Assembly (NCBI RefSeq): GCF_009728485.1
Contig: NZ_VVIQ01000003.1
Location: forward strand, 281,073 to 345,072
Direction: 5' to 3'
Origin: Prevotella vespertina
GTDB lineage: Bacteria; Bacteroidota; Bacteroidia; Bacteroidales; Bacteroidaceae
Length of the DNA: 64,000 nt
The translations under genes were made by a program, and so were the position numbers. The number at the start of each line of letters is the position of its first letter. The stretch's first letter is position 1. This document shows positions 1 through 8,107 of this stretch, piece by piece. A model generated the notes under the pieces. It was not told where the DNA came from. It worked only from the letters and a program-made list of their open reading frames with translations, and did no database searches.

Positions 1-259
1 TCAATGTCTTGATAATAGGGCGGATAACATTGTATTCTCCATAGGAAGCAGCATGAAACCAAAGTACTTCACGACCATCTTTTACAACCTCACGTCGTAT
101 GGTTGAAAGGAGGTTCTGTTGCCCCATTACAAAGCGATAAGCCTTTAGGTGTTTCTCTTGTAACCATCGTTGACACTGCTCACTCTTCCACACTCGGCGA
201 AAGAATGTATTTATCAAGACGAGAACACCATTATATAAAGATGTGAATATGCCTACCAC
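1..259 (-). CDS. waaA: 3-deoxy-D-manno-octulosonic acid transferase, N-terminal part (runs off left edge)
   Basis: This frame is open from the left edge and reads as the N-terminal part of a Kdo transferase (GT30), the inner-membrane enzyme that adds Kdo to lipid A precursors. A hydrophobic N-terminal segment (LYNGVLVLINTFF) anchors the protein. It is followed by basic residues and then WFHAASYGEYNVIRPII, which matches the family's 'W-HA-S-GE' signature with its catalytic-region glutamate. The in-frame stop upstream is at 277-275 and no ATG follows it. The best start is GTG at 259, with AAGG about five bases before it. A TACTTTTG promoter element (344-337) lies upstream. The C-terminal three quarters are outside the window. 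The family call rests on one motif and the membrane anchor, so it is likely but not certain. Confidence 0.6.
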   Translation of the reverse strand, partial: MVGIFTSLYNGVLVLINTFFRRVWKSEQCQRWLQEKHLKAYRFVMGQQNLLSTIRREVVKDGREVLWFHAASYGEYNVIRPIIKTL

Positions 260-336
260 TGCTACCTTAAATGTTTATTCGCTCAACCCGTCAAGAAACC
301 TTTCTTCGATGATTGAAACAAGTATATAGTATATTG

Positions 337-396
337 CAAAAGTACAAATAAAAAACCGAGAAAGCGTATATATATATCAAAAAAATTATATCTTTG
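337..396. promoter_or_regulatory. Divergent promoter pair (-7 elements)
   Basis: The minus strand has TACTTTTG at 344-337 facing the Kdo transferase gene. The plus strand has TATCTTTG at 389-396, about 22 bases before the ATG at 418. Both match the Bacteroidetes -7 consensus TAnnTTTG. The -33 elements are not clear by eye. Confidence 0.6.
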
Positions 397-417
397 CAGC
401 CAGAAAACTAAAGGATA

Positions 418-1068
418 ATGATAAAGAAGATTCTTATGAAGAAATTACTTACACTTTCGATTGCATTAAGTTTAGCAACAAACATGATGGCTGCAGAGCC
501 TAATTCAGATGGACTTGAGAAGGACAAGGCTGTCTACTTGGAGCTTTTAGGAGCCTCAAACATGGTAGGTATCAATTATGATCAGCGTTTCAACGACCAT
601 ACTAAATGGGGTTGGAGAGCAGGTGTTAGCTTTGCTTTCGGTAACAACTCCAACTTCTTTGGTAACGATGGTAGTATTCGTTATTACTCAGTACCGCTGG
701 AAGTAAACTATCTTCTAGGCTCTCAAAAGAACAACCTTGAGGTAGGTGCTGGTGCAAATGTGGGTATTTACAACTCTCACGATCGTGACATTCAAACCCT
801 TGAAGGTCCTGTCACGCTCACTCCTGACCAACAGGCGCACCTGATAACACAAAAAACTATCAATGGGAAGACGATAACTTTCCTCGGTTATAACACGAGT
901 CACAATCGTTTCGGATACTATTTCTTTGGTAACATTGGTTATCGTCACGTTTCAAACAAGGGCTTCCTCTTCCGTGTGGGTGTGAATCCTTCCTTCACAT
1001 TGGGTGAGAAGAACGCTATTAAAAAGGCTGTGCTCTATCCTTATCTCGGTTTTGGTTGGGCATTTTAA
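418..1068 (+). CDS. Outer-membrane beta-barrel protein
   Basis: This is a 216-residue protein of unknown function that is probably an outer-membrane barrel. The N-terminus is a signal peptide: lysines, then a hydrophobic run, with likely cleavage near MMA-AE at residues 24-26. The mature part alternates aromatic and polar residues as in beta strands (for example WGWRAGVSFAFGN and FGYYFFGNIGYRHV) and ends in phenylalanine (GFGWAF), the usual C-terminal signature for outer-membrane assembly. A second ATG at 436 would give a more typical signal peptide start (MKKLLTLS). The promoter element at 389-396 serves either start. It resembles the porin-like families found across Bacteroidetes, but no specific family or ligand can be named. 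Confidence 0.7.
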   Translation: MIKKILMKKLLTLSIALSLATNMMAAEPNSDGLEKDKAVYLELLGASNMVGINYDQRFNDHTKWGWRAGVSFAFGNNSNFFGNDGSIRYYSVPLEVNYLLGSQKNNLEVGAGANVGIYNSHDRDIQTLEGPVTLTPDQQAHLITQKTINGKTITFLGYNTSHNRFGYYFFGNIGYRHVSNKGFLFRVGVNPSFTLGEKNAIKKAVLYPYLGFGWAF

Positions 1069-1474
1069 TACCCCACAGAATACAAAAAAAGGCCTCCCCA
1101 AGCCCCTCCGAAAGAGGGGATGTGCCTAACGGGAATTGGTTAGGATAAGGGGGAGAATTGCTTAATTCAATATTCAAAACTCATAAGTAAGAAAATAAGA
1201 AACGCCTTTCTCCATTGGAGAAGGGCGTTTCTTTCTACTAAGGAGAGGCTCTCTTCATATGGAAGAAACGCCCCCTTTCTTTCGAAGGAGGCATTTCTTA
1301 TCTTTCGTCTTTTTATCCGCTGCTAACGAAGCAATGCCTCACAACACCCGACTAAACCTTTCCCTCCACACACCAATAGCACTATCTACTCCCCTCTCCA
1401 TTCGGAGAGGGGTTGGGGGTGAGGCTTTTTTCCTCTTTCAGTGAGGTCGGGTGAGGCTCTCAACGACCATTATC
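1069..1474. repeat. Non-coding gap filled with three families of palindromic repeats
   Basis: This gap holds one or more copies of three repeat families that recur through the window. Family B (CTCCCC..CCCCTCC-GAAA-GAGGGGATG) is at about 1088-1117. Family C (AAGAAACGCC...GGCGTTTCTT, a hairpin with a short centre) is at 1196-1234, with a degenerate tail to about 1302. Family A (ACTCCCCTCTCCATTCGGAGAGGGG then TGGGGGTGAGGC plus a T-run) is at 1389-1432. The A copy could act as a terminator on the plus strand. No gene is supported here. Confidence 0.75.
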
Positions 1475-2935
1475 TTACTTCGCAGGAATCTCCTCCAAGG
1501 TCTGAACTAACAAGTTCCAGAATGGCTCAGCAGTAGCGATTTCAAAGCGTTCCTTAGCTGTGTGAGGACTACGAATCGTTGGTCCAAGACTGACAACATC
1601 CATATTTGGATACTTACCAAGTATGATTGAACACTCTAGACCAGCGTGATCTACCTGTACAATTGCCTCTTCGCCATTTTGTTCCTTATATACTTTTTGC
1701 AACAAGCTAAGGATCTCGCTCTGTGGATTTGGGTCCCAGCCGCCATAATGGGCACTAAAGACTGTCTTCATACCAGCCATATTAAAGCAGCTTTCCAATT
1801 GTGTTGCGATATACTCTTTCATGTCTTCTCGACTTGAACGAGCAAGGATCTTAATAGAAGCCTTTGTTGGATCGATATTGATAATAGCGAGGTTTGAAGA
1901 GGTTTCTACCACATCTGGATAAGAAGGAATCATACGCAAGACACCATTGTGACAAGCATAAATAGCGTCGATGAGGTTATCTTGGATCTCAACCGGTAGA
2001 AGAGCTGCAGGCTTCTCTACGTCCTCTACGAAGAATTCGATATTATCAACAACTTCTATACCCTTATACTCGTCCTTGATAGCAGACTTCTGTTTCTCAA
2101 CGAGTTCCTTAAGTGCAACGACATTAGCTTGTGGTAAGGCTAAGACAACTTCAGCCTTGAAAGGAATGGCATTACGCATATTGCCACCCTGCCAACCAGC
2201 TAGGCGAGCATCAAGTTCGGTGATTGCTTTGCGAACAAAACGTACCATCTCCTTATTAGCATTGGCACGTCCTTCATTGATCTCAAGACCAGAGTGACCA
2301 CCACGAAGCCCTTTTAAAGTAACCTTCACAGCAACCTCTTGATCATTTGCAACCTCTTTATATTCAAGTGTTGATGTAACGTCTACACCGCCAGCAGAGC
2401 CTATAACGAACTTACCCCAGGTCTCTGAATCGAGGTTCATGAGGATATCTCCATGCAACTCACCCTCTGGAAGCTCGTTAGCACCAAACATTCCAGTCTC
2501 TTCATCACGTGTAATAATAGCTTCAACAGGACCATGTTTCAAGTCCTTATCCTCCATGATTGCCATGATAGCAGCAACTCCGATACCATCATCAGCACCC
2601 AATGTCGTGTTGTTCGCATACACCCAACCCTCCTCAATGTGGGTTACGATAGGGTCAGTCTCAAAGTTATGATTACTATCTGGAGCCTTTTGTGGAACCA
2701 TGTCCATGTGTGCTTGGAGTAGAACTGTCTTACGATTTTCATAGCCAGCAGTGGCTGCCTTGCGCATTACCACATTACCGCCAGCATCGATAAATGCCTC
2801 TACTCCCACCTTTGCAGCAAAGTCTAATAAGAACTTCTGCACCTTTTCCATGTACCCAGATGGGCGTGGAATCTGTGTTAAATCATCGAAGTTTCTCCAC
2901 AAGCCTACTGGTTTAAGATTTCTGATTTCACTCAT
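1475..2935 (-). CDS. pepD: Aminoacyl-histidine dipeptidase (cytosol nonspecific dipeptidase)
   Basis: PepD is an M20-family metallopeptidase that cleaves Xaa-His and other dipeptides in the cytoplasm. The 486 residues match the usual length. The metal and catalytic set is visible: HMDMV (His76, Asp78), ADDGIG (Asp115), RDEETG (Glu145 catalytic, Glu146 metal), and a C-terminal His in RSPHTAKE. The GGHSG sequence belongs to the lid/dimer domain. There is no signal peptide. The start is ATG at 2935. It lies 47 bases downstream of the flippase-like gene on the same strand and may be cotranscribed with it, since no clear -7 element lies in the short gap. The family call is secure; substrate range is inferred. 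Confidence 0.93.
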   Translation of the reverse strand: MSEIRNLKPVGLWRNFDDLTQIPRPSGYMEKVQKFLLDFAAKVGVEAFIDAGGNVVMRKAATAGYENRKTVLLQAHMDMVPQKAPDSNHNFETDPIVTHIEEGWVYANNTTLGADDGIGVAAIMAIMEDKDLKHGPVEAIITRDEETGMFGANELPEGELHGDILMNLDSETWGKFVIGSAGGVDVTSTLEYKEVANDQEVAVKVTLKGLRGGHSGLEINEGRANANKEMVRFVRKAITELDARLAGWQGGNMRNAIPFKAEVVLALPQANVVALKELVEKQKSAIKDEYKGIEVVDNIEFFVEDVEKPAALLPVEIQDNLIDAIYACHNGVLRMIPSYPDVVETSSNLAIINIDPTKASIKILARSSREDMKEYIATQLESCFNMAGMKTVFSAHYGGWDPNPQSEILSLLQKVYKEQNGEEAIVQVDHAGLECSIILGKYPNMDVVSLGPTIRSPHTAKERFEIATAEPFWNLLVQTLEEIPAK

Positions 2936-2982
2936 AATGTTGATATTAAAAGGTTATTACTATAATTGTTGTTTGGCTTATA

Positions 2983-4017
2983 TTATACATTTTCTATTGG
3001 TCGGGTGAGTTTGGCAGGACTATCCAATGAAACATAAGGTTTGGTAAAGTTCAATGCTACCCACGCATAAATGCCTAAGAGAATGACCAAAAGTGTTTGG
3101 ATAGTATGCACTATCAATACAAAATAAAGTGCCTGATTGTCAGCAACACCATAAAGTATTAGCATTGTCTTCACCGCAAAATGCCAAGGTCCAGCACCAT
3201 TAGGTGTTGGGACGATAACAGCTATCGAACCCACAACAAAGCTCACTAAAGCACAAGAAAGACCGAGATGGGCGGTTGAAGGAAAGCAATAGAACGTTAG
3301 GTAATAATGCAAGAAATAACTGCCCCATATCGCTATACTATAGAAGAGGAAGAGCGGGATATTCTTCACCTTCCTTAATGAACTAATGCCTTGCCAAATG
3401 CCACTTAGCATTTCTTTCACCTTATTATATATGGAAAGGTGGCGTAACACATAATAGAAAAGGATGAGGGAAGCAACACCACAGATGGCTGTTACAAACC
3501 ATCCAGTTGCAGAGAACATCCCTAAAAGATCATCAATTCGAGTCCCTGTGCGCGAAAAGAAGTTTGAGAAAACACCAATCTGCATAACAAAGGCAATAGA
3601 TGTTATAAGAATGACGATGAGCGTATCTACAGCCCGTTCGGTCACTACTGTACCGATAGCCTTTGGGAAAGCAACCTTATCATAACGATTCAAAACACCG
3701 CAACGAGCAAACTCTCCGATTCGAGGAATGAGTAAACTAACGGCATAAGAAAGGAAGATTGAATTGACACAAACCGATGAACGAGCATGTTCCCCGATAG
3801 GTTCTAGACTCTGCTTCCACCTCCATCCACGGAAAGCCTGCGCCAGAATACCAAAGGGAAGAGAGATAATCATCCACGTCCAATTCATCTCGTGCAAGAG
3901 AACATGACTAATGCTAGAGAAGTCGAAACCGCGATACATCCAATACAAGATGGCACTTCCAAGCAAAAGGGGAAGTACTATCTTGATGATCTTATTGAAC
4001 AGTTTCTTTGTATTCAT
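2983..4017 (-). CDS. Flippase-like/lysylphosphatidylglycerol synthase transmembrane family protein
   Basis: This is a 344-residue polytopic inner-membrane protein of the UPF0104/YbhN family (flippase-like domain shared with the membrane part of MprF). About eight hydrophobic segments can be seen, starting with IVLPLLLGSAILYWMYRGF. Family-typical pieces include a long loop with RIGEFARCGVLNRYDKV and a C-terminal 'PTPNGAGPWHFAV' segment, which corresponds to the conserved P-x-P-x-G-x-G motif. There is no soluble aminoacyl-transferase domain, so it is not a full MprF. The role is presumed lipid handling. A TATCTTTG promoter element sits at 4033-4026, only 8 bases before the ATG at 4017, implying a very short mRNA leader. 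No later ATG would give a better start. Confidence 0.8.
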   Translation of the reverse strand: MNTKKLFNKIIKIVLPLLLGSAILYWMYRGFDFSSISHVLLHEMNWTWMIISLPFGILAQAFRGWRWKQSLEPIGEHARSSVCVNSIFLSYAVSLLIPRIGEFARCGVLNRYDKVAFPKAIGTVVTERAVDTLIVILITSIAFVMQIGVFSNFFSRTGTRIDDLLGMFSATGWFVTAICGVASLILFYYVLRHLSIYNKVKEMLSGIWQGISSLRKVKNIPLFLFYSIAIWGSYFLHYYLTFYCFPSTAHLGLSCALVSFVVGSIAVIVPTPNGAGPWHFAVKTMLILYGVADNQALYFVLIVHTIQTLLVILLGIYAWVALNFTKPYVSLDSPAKLTRPIENV

Positions 4018-4025
4018 ATATTGAG

Positions 4026-4074
4026 CAAAGATAAATAAAATGCTTTTAAAAGCAAAATAAAATGCCTATCTTTG
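4026..4074. promoter_or_regulatory. Divergent promoters for the flippase-like gene and rsmA
   Basis: TATCTTTG occurs on the minus strand at 4033-4026 and on the plus strand at 4067-4074, so the two promoters are back to back with 33 bp between the elements. The plus element lies downstream of an in-frame ATG at 4062. That excludes the ATG as the rsmA start and supports ATG at 4095. Confidence 0.7.
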
Positions 4075-4094
4075 TAGGCAAATACGTAAAAATC

Positions 4095-4898
4095 ATGAAA
4101 TTAGTCAAGCCTAAGAAGAATTTAGGTCAGCACTTTCTAACTGACTTAAGCATTGCTAAACGGATTGCAGATACTGTTGATGCATGCCCAGAGATACCTG
4201 TTTTGGAGATAGGACCAGGTATGGGAGTGCTCACGCAGTACCTTGTTGAGAAGCCAAGAGTGGTTAAAGCAGTTGAAATTGATGCTGAGAGTGTTGCGTA
4301 TCTATATGAACGTTTCCCAAAACTACACGAGAATATCCTTGGAGAGGACTTCCTTCAAATGGACTTGACACAGATATTTGATGGTAAGCAGTTCGTCTTA
4401 ACAGGTAATTACCCTTATGACATTTCATCGCAGATATTCTTCAAGATGCTTGATTATAAGGACTTGATACCTTGCTGTACGGGGATGATTCAACGAGAAG
4501 TTGCGCTCCGCATGGCAGCAGCACCTGGCTCGAAGGCTTATGGGATATTGTCTGTCTTGATTCAAGCATGGTACGATGTGGAATACTTGTTCACGGTGGA
4601 TGAGAATGTATTTAACCCTCCTCCAAAGGTGAAGAGTGCTGTGATTCGTATGACAAGAAACGATATCACAGACATTGGTTGCGATGAACAATTATTCAAA
4701 AGAGTGGTGAAGACTGTTTTTAACCAACGACGGAAAATGTTGCGTGTAAGCCTTCGTCAGATATTTAATAATGGTAAGCCAACGGATGGATTCTATGAGC
4801 AAGACATTATGACGAAGCGTCCCGAACAATTATCAATACCGCAGTTTGTGGAACTAACCAATATGGTTGAAGAGCAATTAGCCAACTATCAACAATAG
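4095..4898 (+). CDS. rsmA: 16S rRNA (A1518/A1519) dimethyltransferase
   Basis: RsmA (KsgA) dimethylates two adjacent adenines in the 3' terminal hairpin of 16S rRNA during small-subunit maturation, using S-adenosylmethionine. The protein opens with KKNLGQHFLTD, the family's N-terminal signature. SAM motif I follows (LEIGPGMGVLT, residues 37-47), then motif IV as NYPYDIS (a Bacteroidetes form of NLPY-IS), and a C-terminal helical domain. I chose ATG 4095 (267 residues) because the promoter element TATCTTTG at 4067-4074 lies after the upstream ATG at 4062. The msrC gene begins 5 bases after the stop, so the two are probably cotranscribed. Confidence 0.94.
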   Translation: MKLVKPKKNLGQHFLTDLSIAKRIADTVDACPEIPVLEIGPGMGVLTQYLVEKPRVVKAVEIDAESVAYLYERFPKLHENILGEDFLQMDLTQIFDGKQFVLTGNYPYDISSQIFFKMLDYKDLIPCCTGMIQREVALRMAAAPGSKAYGILSVLIQAWYDVEYLFTVDENVFNPPPKVKSAVIRMTRNDITDIGCDEQLFKRVVKTVFNQRRKMLRVSLRQIFNNGKPTDGFYEQDIMTKRPEQLSIPQFVELTNMVEEQLANYQQ

Positions 4899-4903
4899 AA
4901 CGC

Positions 4904-5380
4904 ATGACAAGAAAAGAGCAATATGAGCAATTAATTCCGCAGATTGCAGGCTTGATAAAGGATGAAACAAACCTGGTGGGCATTCTTGCGAATGTTTCGG
5001 CTGCATTGCATGAGGCATTTCCTGAACGATTCTTTTGGGTGGGCTTTTATCTTCAAGAGAATGGGAATATGTTGAGACTCGGACCTTTTCAGGGGTCAGT
5101 AGCCTGTTACACAATCCCTTATGGTAAGGGTGTTTGTGGCAAAGCATGGGAGGAAGGTCGCACACTAATCGTTCCTAACGTAGAAACATTCCCTGGTCAT
5201 ATTGCTTGCAGCAGTCGTTCTCGAAGCGAAATCGTTGTTCCCATGTATGACTCCCAACGCCATTTTAGGGGTGTGTTAGACATTGATAGCACTCGACTTG
5301 ATGACTTTAGTGCAGAAGACAAAGATGGTCTGGAACATATCATCCAACTACTGATGGCGGAAATAGAAGACCTCTTTTAG
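4904..5380 (+). CDS. msrC: Free methionine-(R)-sulfoxide reductase (GAF domain)
   Basis: This 158-residue single-GAF protein reduces free methionine-R-sulfoxide, a cytoplasmic oxidative-repair activity. The three redox cysteines are present as Cys68, Cys78 and Cys102. Their spacing (10 and 24) equals that of E. coli fRMsr (Cys84, Cys94, Cys118). Surrounding motifs (FFWVGFYL, LGPFQG, GKGVCGKAW, FPGHIAC, RSEIVVP) are diagnostic. It follows rsmA by 5 bases and therefore shares its transcript. The stop is followed by a separate promoter for frr. Confidence 0.93.
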   Translation: MTRKEQYEQLIPQIAGLIKDETNLVGILANVSAALHEAFPERFFWVGFYLQENGNMLRLGPFQGSVACYTIPYGKGVCGKAWEEGRTLIVPNVETFPGHIACSSRSRSEIVVPMYDSQRHFRGVLDIDSTRLDDFSAEDKDGLEHIIQLLMAEIEDLF

Positions 5381-5421
5381 GAAAAGTAAAGTAAATTCTT
5401 GTGCATATCCGAATTAATTCC

Positions 5422-5429
5422 TATTTTTG
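5422..5429 (+). promoter_or_regulatory. -7 promoter element for frr
   Basis: TATTTTTG, matching TAnnTTTG, lies 29 bases before the frr ATG at 5459. Confidence 0.6.
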
Positions 5430-5458
5430 TAACATCGAATATTTAATACTAAAGATAT

Positions 5459-6019
5459 ATGTTAGACGTAAAGCAGACATTAAATGATGCCAGCGAAAGA
5501 ATGGAGATGGCAGCAATGTATCTTAGCGATGAATTGCAACGCATCCGAGCTGGTCGTGCAAACGTAGCCATACTTGATGGCGTACGAGTTGACTCTTATG
5601 GTTCAAAGGTTCCACTGAATCAAGTAGCCTCAGTCATGGTGCCTGATGCACGTACCATTGCTATTAAGCCTTGGGATAAGAAAGCTATTAAGGACATCGA
5701 GAAGGCTATCATGGATTCTGATGTGGGTATCACACCTGAGAACAATGGTGAGATGATTCGCTTAAACTTACCTCAACCAACCGAAGAGCGTCGTAGAGAC
5801 TTGGTGAAACAATGCAATAAAATCGGTGAACGAGCAAAGGTCGAGATTCGCAATGTGCGTTCTGATATCAAAGACAAGCTGAAGAAAGCTATCAAAGATG
5901 GTCTATCAGAAGACAACGAAAAGGATGCTGAAGACAGCTTGCAGAAGGTTCACGACAAGTTTATCAAGCAGGTAGATGAGCTTCTAGCAGAGAAACAGAA
6001 AGAGATTATGACAGTGTAA
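5459..6019 (+). CDS. frr: Ribosome recycling factor
   Basis: RRF splits post-termination ribosomes together with EF-G. The 186-residue length and full-length similarity are standard. The N-terminal helix carries 'DELQRIRAGRANVAILDGVRVDSYGS', then the small beta domain with PLNQVASV, and the C-terminal coiled-coil helices with 'LPQPTEERRRDLVKQC'. It has its own -7 element at 5422-5429. Transcription probably ends in the mirrored family A repeats that follow the stop. Confidence 0.96.
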   Translation: MLDVKQTLNDASERMEMAAMYLSDELQRIRAGRANVAILDGVRVDSYGSKVPLNQVASVMVPDARTIAIKPWDKKAIKDIEKAIMDSDVGITPENNGEMIRLNLPQPTEERRRDLVKQCNKIGERAKVEIRNVRSDIKDKLKKAIKDGLSEDNEKDAEDSLQKVHDKFIKQVDELLAEKQKEIMTV

Positions 6020-6024
6020 TTGAA

Positions 6025-6156
6025 GCCTCACCCCCGCCCCCTCTCCGAATGGAGAGGGGAGTGATTACTATCGTAGCTTACTCTTAGAAAGAGACATAGA
6101 ATAGTACATTTCACTCCCCTCTCCATTCGGAGAGGGGCTGGGGGTGAGGCTTTTTT
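6025..6156. repeat. Two family A repeats in opposite orientation between frr and rsgA
   Basis: One copy (about 6025-6062, GCCTCACCCCC...GGAGAGGGGAGTG) starts five bases after the frr stop. A second copy in inverted orientation (about 6113-6158) ends in a run of eight T just before rsgA. Each copy has an internal CCCTCTCC-GAAT-GGAGAGGG hairpin, and the two copies can also pair with each other. On the plus strand the second copy plus its T-run looks like an intrinsic terminator. The rsgA ATG at 6166 then lies only a few bases beyond it. Confidence 0.7.
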
Positions 6157-6165
6157 TTCCTATTT

Positions 6166-7110
6166 ATGCGTGGCTTAGTAATAAAGAACACTGGCAGTTG
6201 GTACACCGTAAAAGCGGAGAATGGTAAAAACATAGACTGCAAGATAAAGGGTAACTTCCGATTGAAAGGGATTCGCTCTACCAACCCCGTGGCTGTTGGC
6301 GACCATGTTGTCATCACGCCCAACCAAGAGGGTACGGCATTTATAACCGAGATTGAGGATAGAAGAAACTATATTATAAGGAAGTCGCCGAATCTTTCTA
6401 AACAGAGCCACATCATTGCTGCCAATATTGATCAGGCTTTCTTGGTGGTAACTATCAATTATCCTGAAACTTCAACAACATTCATTGATCGCTTTCTAGC
6501 TGGTGCCGAGGCGTACAGAGTGCCTGTCACCTTGGTCTTCAACAAGCACGATTTACTATCTGAAGAAGAACTGCGGTATCAGCATGCTGTGATGAAGCTC
6601 TATGAGACTATAGGCTATGAATGTATCGAAGTACAAGCCACTAACGATACTTCCAATGAGTTCAGTGTAGAGAAACTGAACCCCTTGTTGGCAAATAAAA
6701 TCACATTACTAAGTGGGAATAGTGGTGTTGGAAAATCAACCATCATCAACGCTCTCCTACCCCACGTAAACCTTCGCACAGCCGACATATCCGATGCGCA
6801 CAATACGGGTATGCACACAACAACATTCAGCGAGATGCTGGAGTTGCCTGTTGGAGGTTATCTCATCGATACCCCAGGCATAAAGGGTTTCGGTACATTC
6901 GATATAGAACGAGAGGAGTTGACAAGCTACTTCCGTGAGATATTTAAGTTCTCCGAGCACTGCAAATTCTCTAATTGTACCCACACACATGAGCCTGGTT
7001 GTGCCGTTCGCAAGGCTGTTGAAGACCATTACATATCAGAAAGTCGATACAACAGCTATCTTTCTATGCTCGAAGACAAGGAAGAAAACAAGTATAGAGA
7101 GGCATTCTAA
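6166..7110 (+). CDS. rsgA: Ribosome small-subunit-dependent GTPase A
   Basis: RsgA is a circularly permuted GTPase that acts late in 30S subunit assembly. The OB-fold is N-terminal. The permuted GTPase order G4-G1-G3 is visible: NKHD (126-129), GNSGVGKS (184-191) and DTPG (235-238). A C-terminal zinc knuckle uses Cys266, Cys271, His273 and Cys279. Length (314 residues) is typical. The start ATG is 10 bases after a T-run that ends a family A repeat, and no -7 element was seen in the gap. The gene may therefore depend on readthrough from frr or on a promoter inside the repeat. Confidence 0.94.
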   Translation: MRGLVIKNTGSWYTVKAENGKNIDCKIKGNFRLKGIRSTNPVAVGDHVVITPNQEGTAFITEIEDRRNYIIRKSPNLSKQSHIIAANIDQAFLVVTINYPETSTTFIDRFLAGAEAYRVPVTLVFNKHDLLSEEELRYQHAVMKLYETIGYECIEVQATNDTSNEFSVEKLNPLLANKITLLSGNSGVGKSTIINALLPHVNLRTADISDAHNTGMHTTTFSEMLELPVGGYLIDTPGIKGFGTFDIEREELTSYFREIFKFSEHCKFSNCTHTHEPGCAVRKAVEDHYISESRYNSYLSMLEDKEENKYREAF

Positions 7111-7112
7111 TA

Positions 7113-7664
7113 ACGGATGATATGTCATTAAAAAATATGTCTTTCCGTCATTGTGTCTTAGAATCATTTGTTTGTTGCTAAATCACAATGACATAGTTTT
7201 TTAAGACATAGAAAGCAAAGGAACGATAATATATTTTATAGACACAATGACAGAAAGACATATTCTTTTAATGACATATTTTTAAAGACAAAGTGGGGGG
7301 AACATAAGGCGATAGTAACATACTATATGTGGAAGGGAAACAAAATCCGTCAACGACGGATGATATGTCATTAAAAAAAATATGTCTTTCTGTCATTGTG
7401 TCTTAGAATCATTTGTTTGTTGCTAAATCACAATGACATAGTTTTTTAAGACATAGAAAGCAAAGGAACGATCATATATTTTGTAGACACAAAGACATAT
7501 CTTTTAATGATATATTTTTAAAGACAAAGTGGGGGGAACATAAGGCGATAGTAACATACTATATGTGGAAGGGAAACAAAATCCGTCAACGACGGATAAT
7601 ATGTCATTAAAAAAATATGTCTTTCTGTCTTTGTGTCTTAGAATCATTTGTTTGTTACTAAATC
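7113..7664. repeat. Tandem repeat of about 240 bp, 2.3 copies, with an internal inverted repeat
   Basis: The unit begins ACGGATGATATGTCATTAAA at 7113 and recurs at 7356 and (truncated) at 7592, giving periods of 243 and 236 bp. Copies one and two are nearly identical. Inside each unit, the segment around 7121-7165 reappears in reverse complement around 7240-7285. The unit can therefore fold into a long hairpin built from words such as TATGTCATTAAA and TCATTGTGTCTTA. No convincing protein is encoded. The repeat starts two bases after the rsgA stop. Confidence 0.85.
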
Positions 7665-8004
7665 AATTTGTTCTTCTGTTACTCTGTCTTCAAAACCCAT
7701 GTTCCTCTGTCTTATACAAAAGCCTCACCCCGTTAGGCGCCCCCCTCTCTGTAGGAGAGGGGCTGGGGGTGAGGCCGTACCACGAGAGCGAGAGAACCAA
7801 ATTAATACACTAGTTTTGAAAGACATTAATTTCACAATTAATATAATCGATTGTCTTATTACAGAACGATTGATACCCTGAATCAATCTAATAAATGCTC
7901 CCGTGGCACGTTTATCTAGAAGCAGAACCTGTCATAAGAAATGTGTTCTTATATCATTCTGCCTAAAGCCTTGTTCTTCTGTTACAATGTTCCTCTAAGC
8001 AACG
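7665..8004. repeat. Family A repeat and otherwise featureless gap
   Basis: A family A copy lies at about 7721-7776 (AGCCTCACCCC...GGGGGTGAGGC), flanked by short words (GTTACTCTGTCTTC, TTCCTCTGTCTTA) that resemble the decayed repeat at 20.8-21.1 kb. The remainder, 7777-8004, shows no gene or clear structure. Confidence 0.6.
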
Positions 8005-8077
8005 CAAAAAATTCTTCGCGAAGAAAATTAAAATTGTTCGCGAAGAATTTCGAATTTCTTCGCGAACAATTTTTTTG
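8005..8077. terminator. TTCGCGAA hairpin cluster (bidirectional terminator)
   Basis: A near-perfect palindrome at 8031-8072 has 17-bp arms (AAATTGTTCGCGAAGAA and its complement) around an 8-base centre, followed on the plus strand by a T-run. A shorter palindrome (TTCTTCGCGAAGAA) lies at about 8012-8025. On the minus strand these follow the HU-HIG gene stop by about 35 bases and are followed by T-rich sequence, so they probably end that transcript. Confidence 0.75.
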
Positions 8078-8107
8078 TTGTTTTAGCAGAATCTCAAAAA
8101 TCCGTTA

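Noticed and set aside
1259..1444. 61-codon plus-strand frame
   Set aside because: It is the translation of family C and A palindromic repeats.
4062..4094. 11-residue N-terminal extension of RsmA
   Set aside because: The -7 element at 4067-4074 lies inside it, so the ATG at 4062 would not be in the mRNA.
7113..7664. CRISPR-like array
   Set aside because: The repeat unit is about 240 bp and the copies are nearly identical throughout, with no short direct repeats separated by unique spacers and no cas genes.
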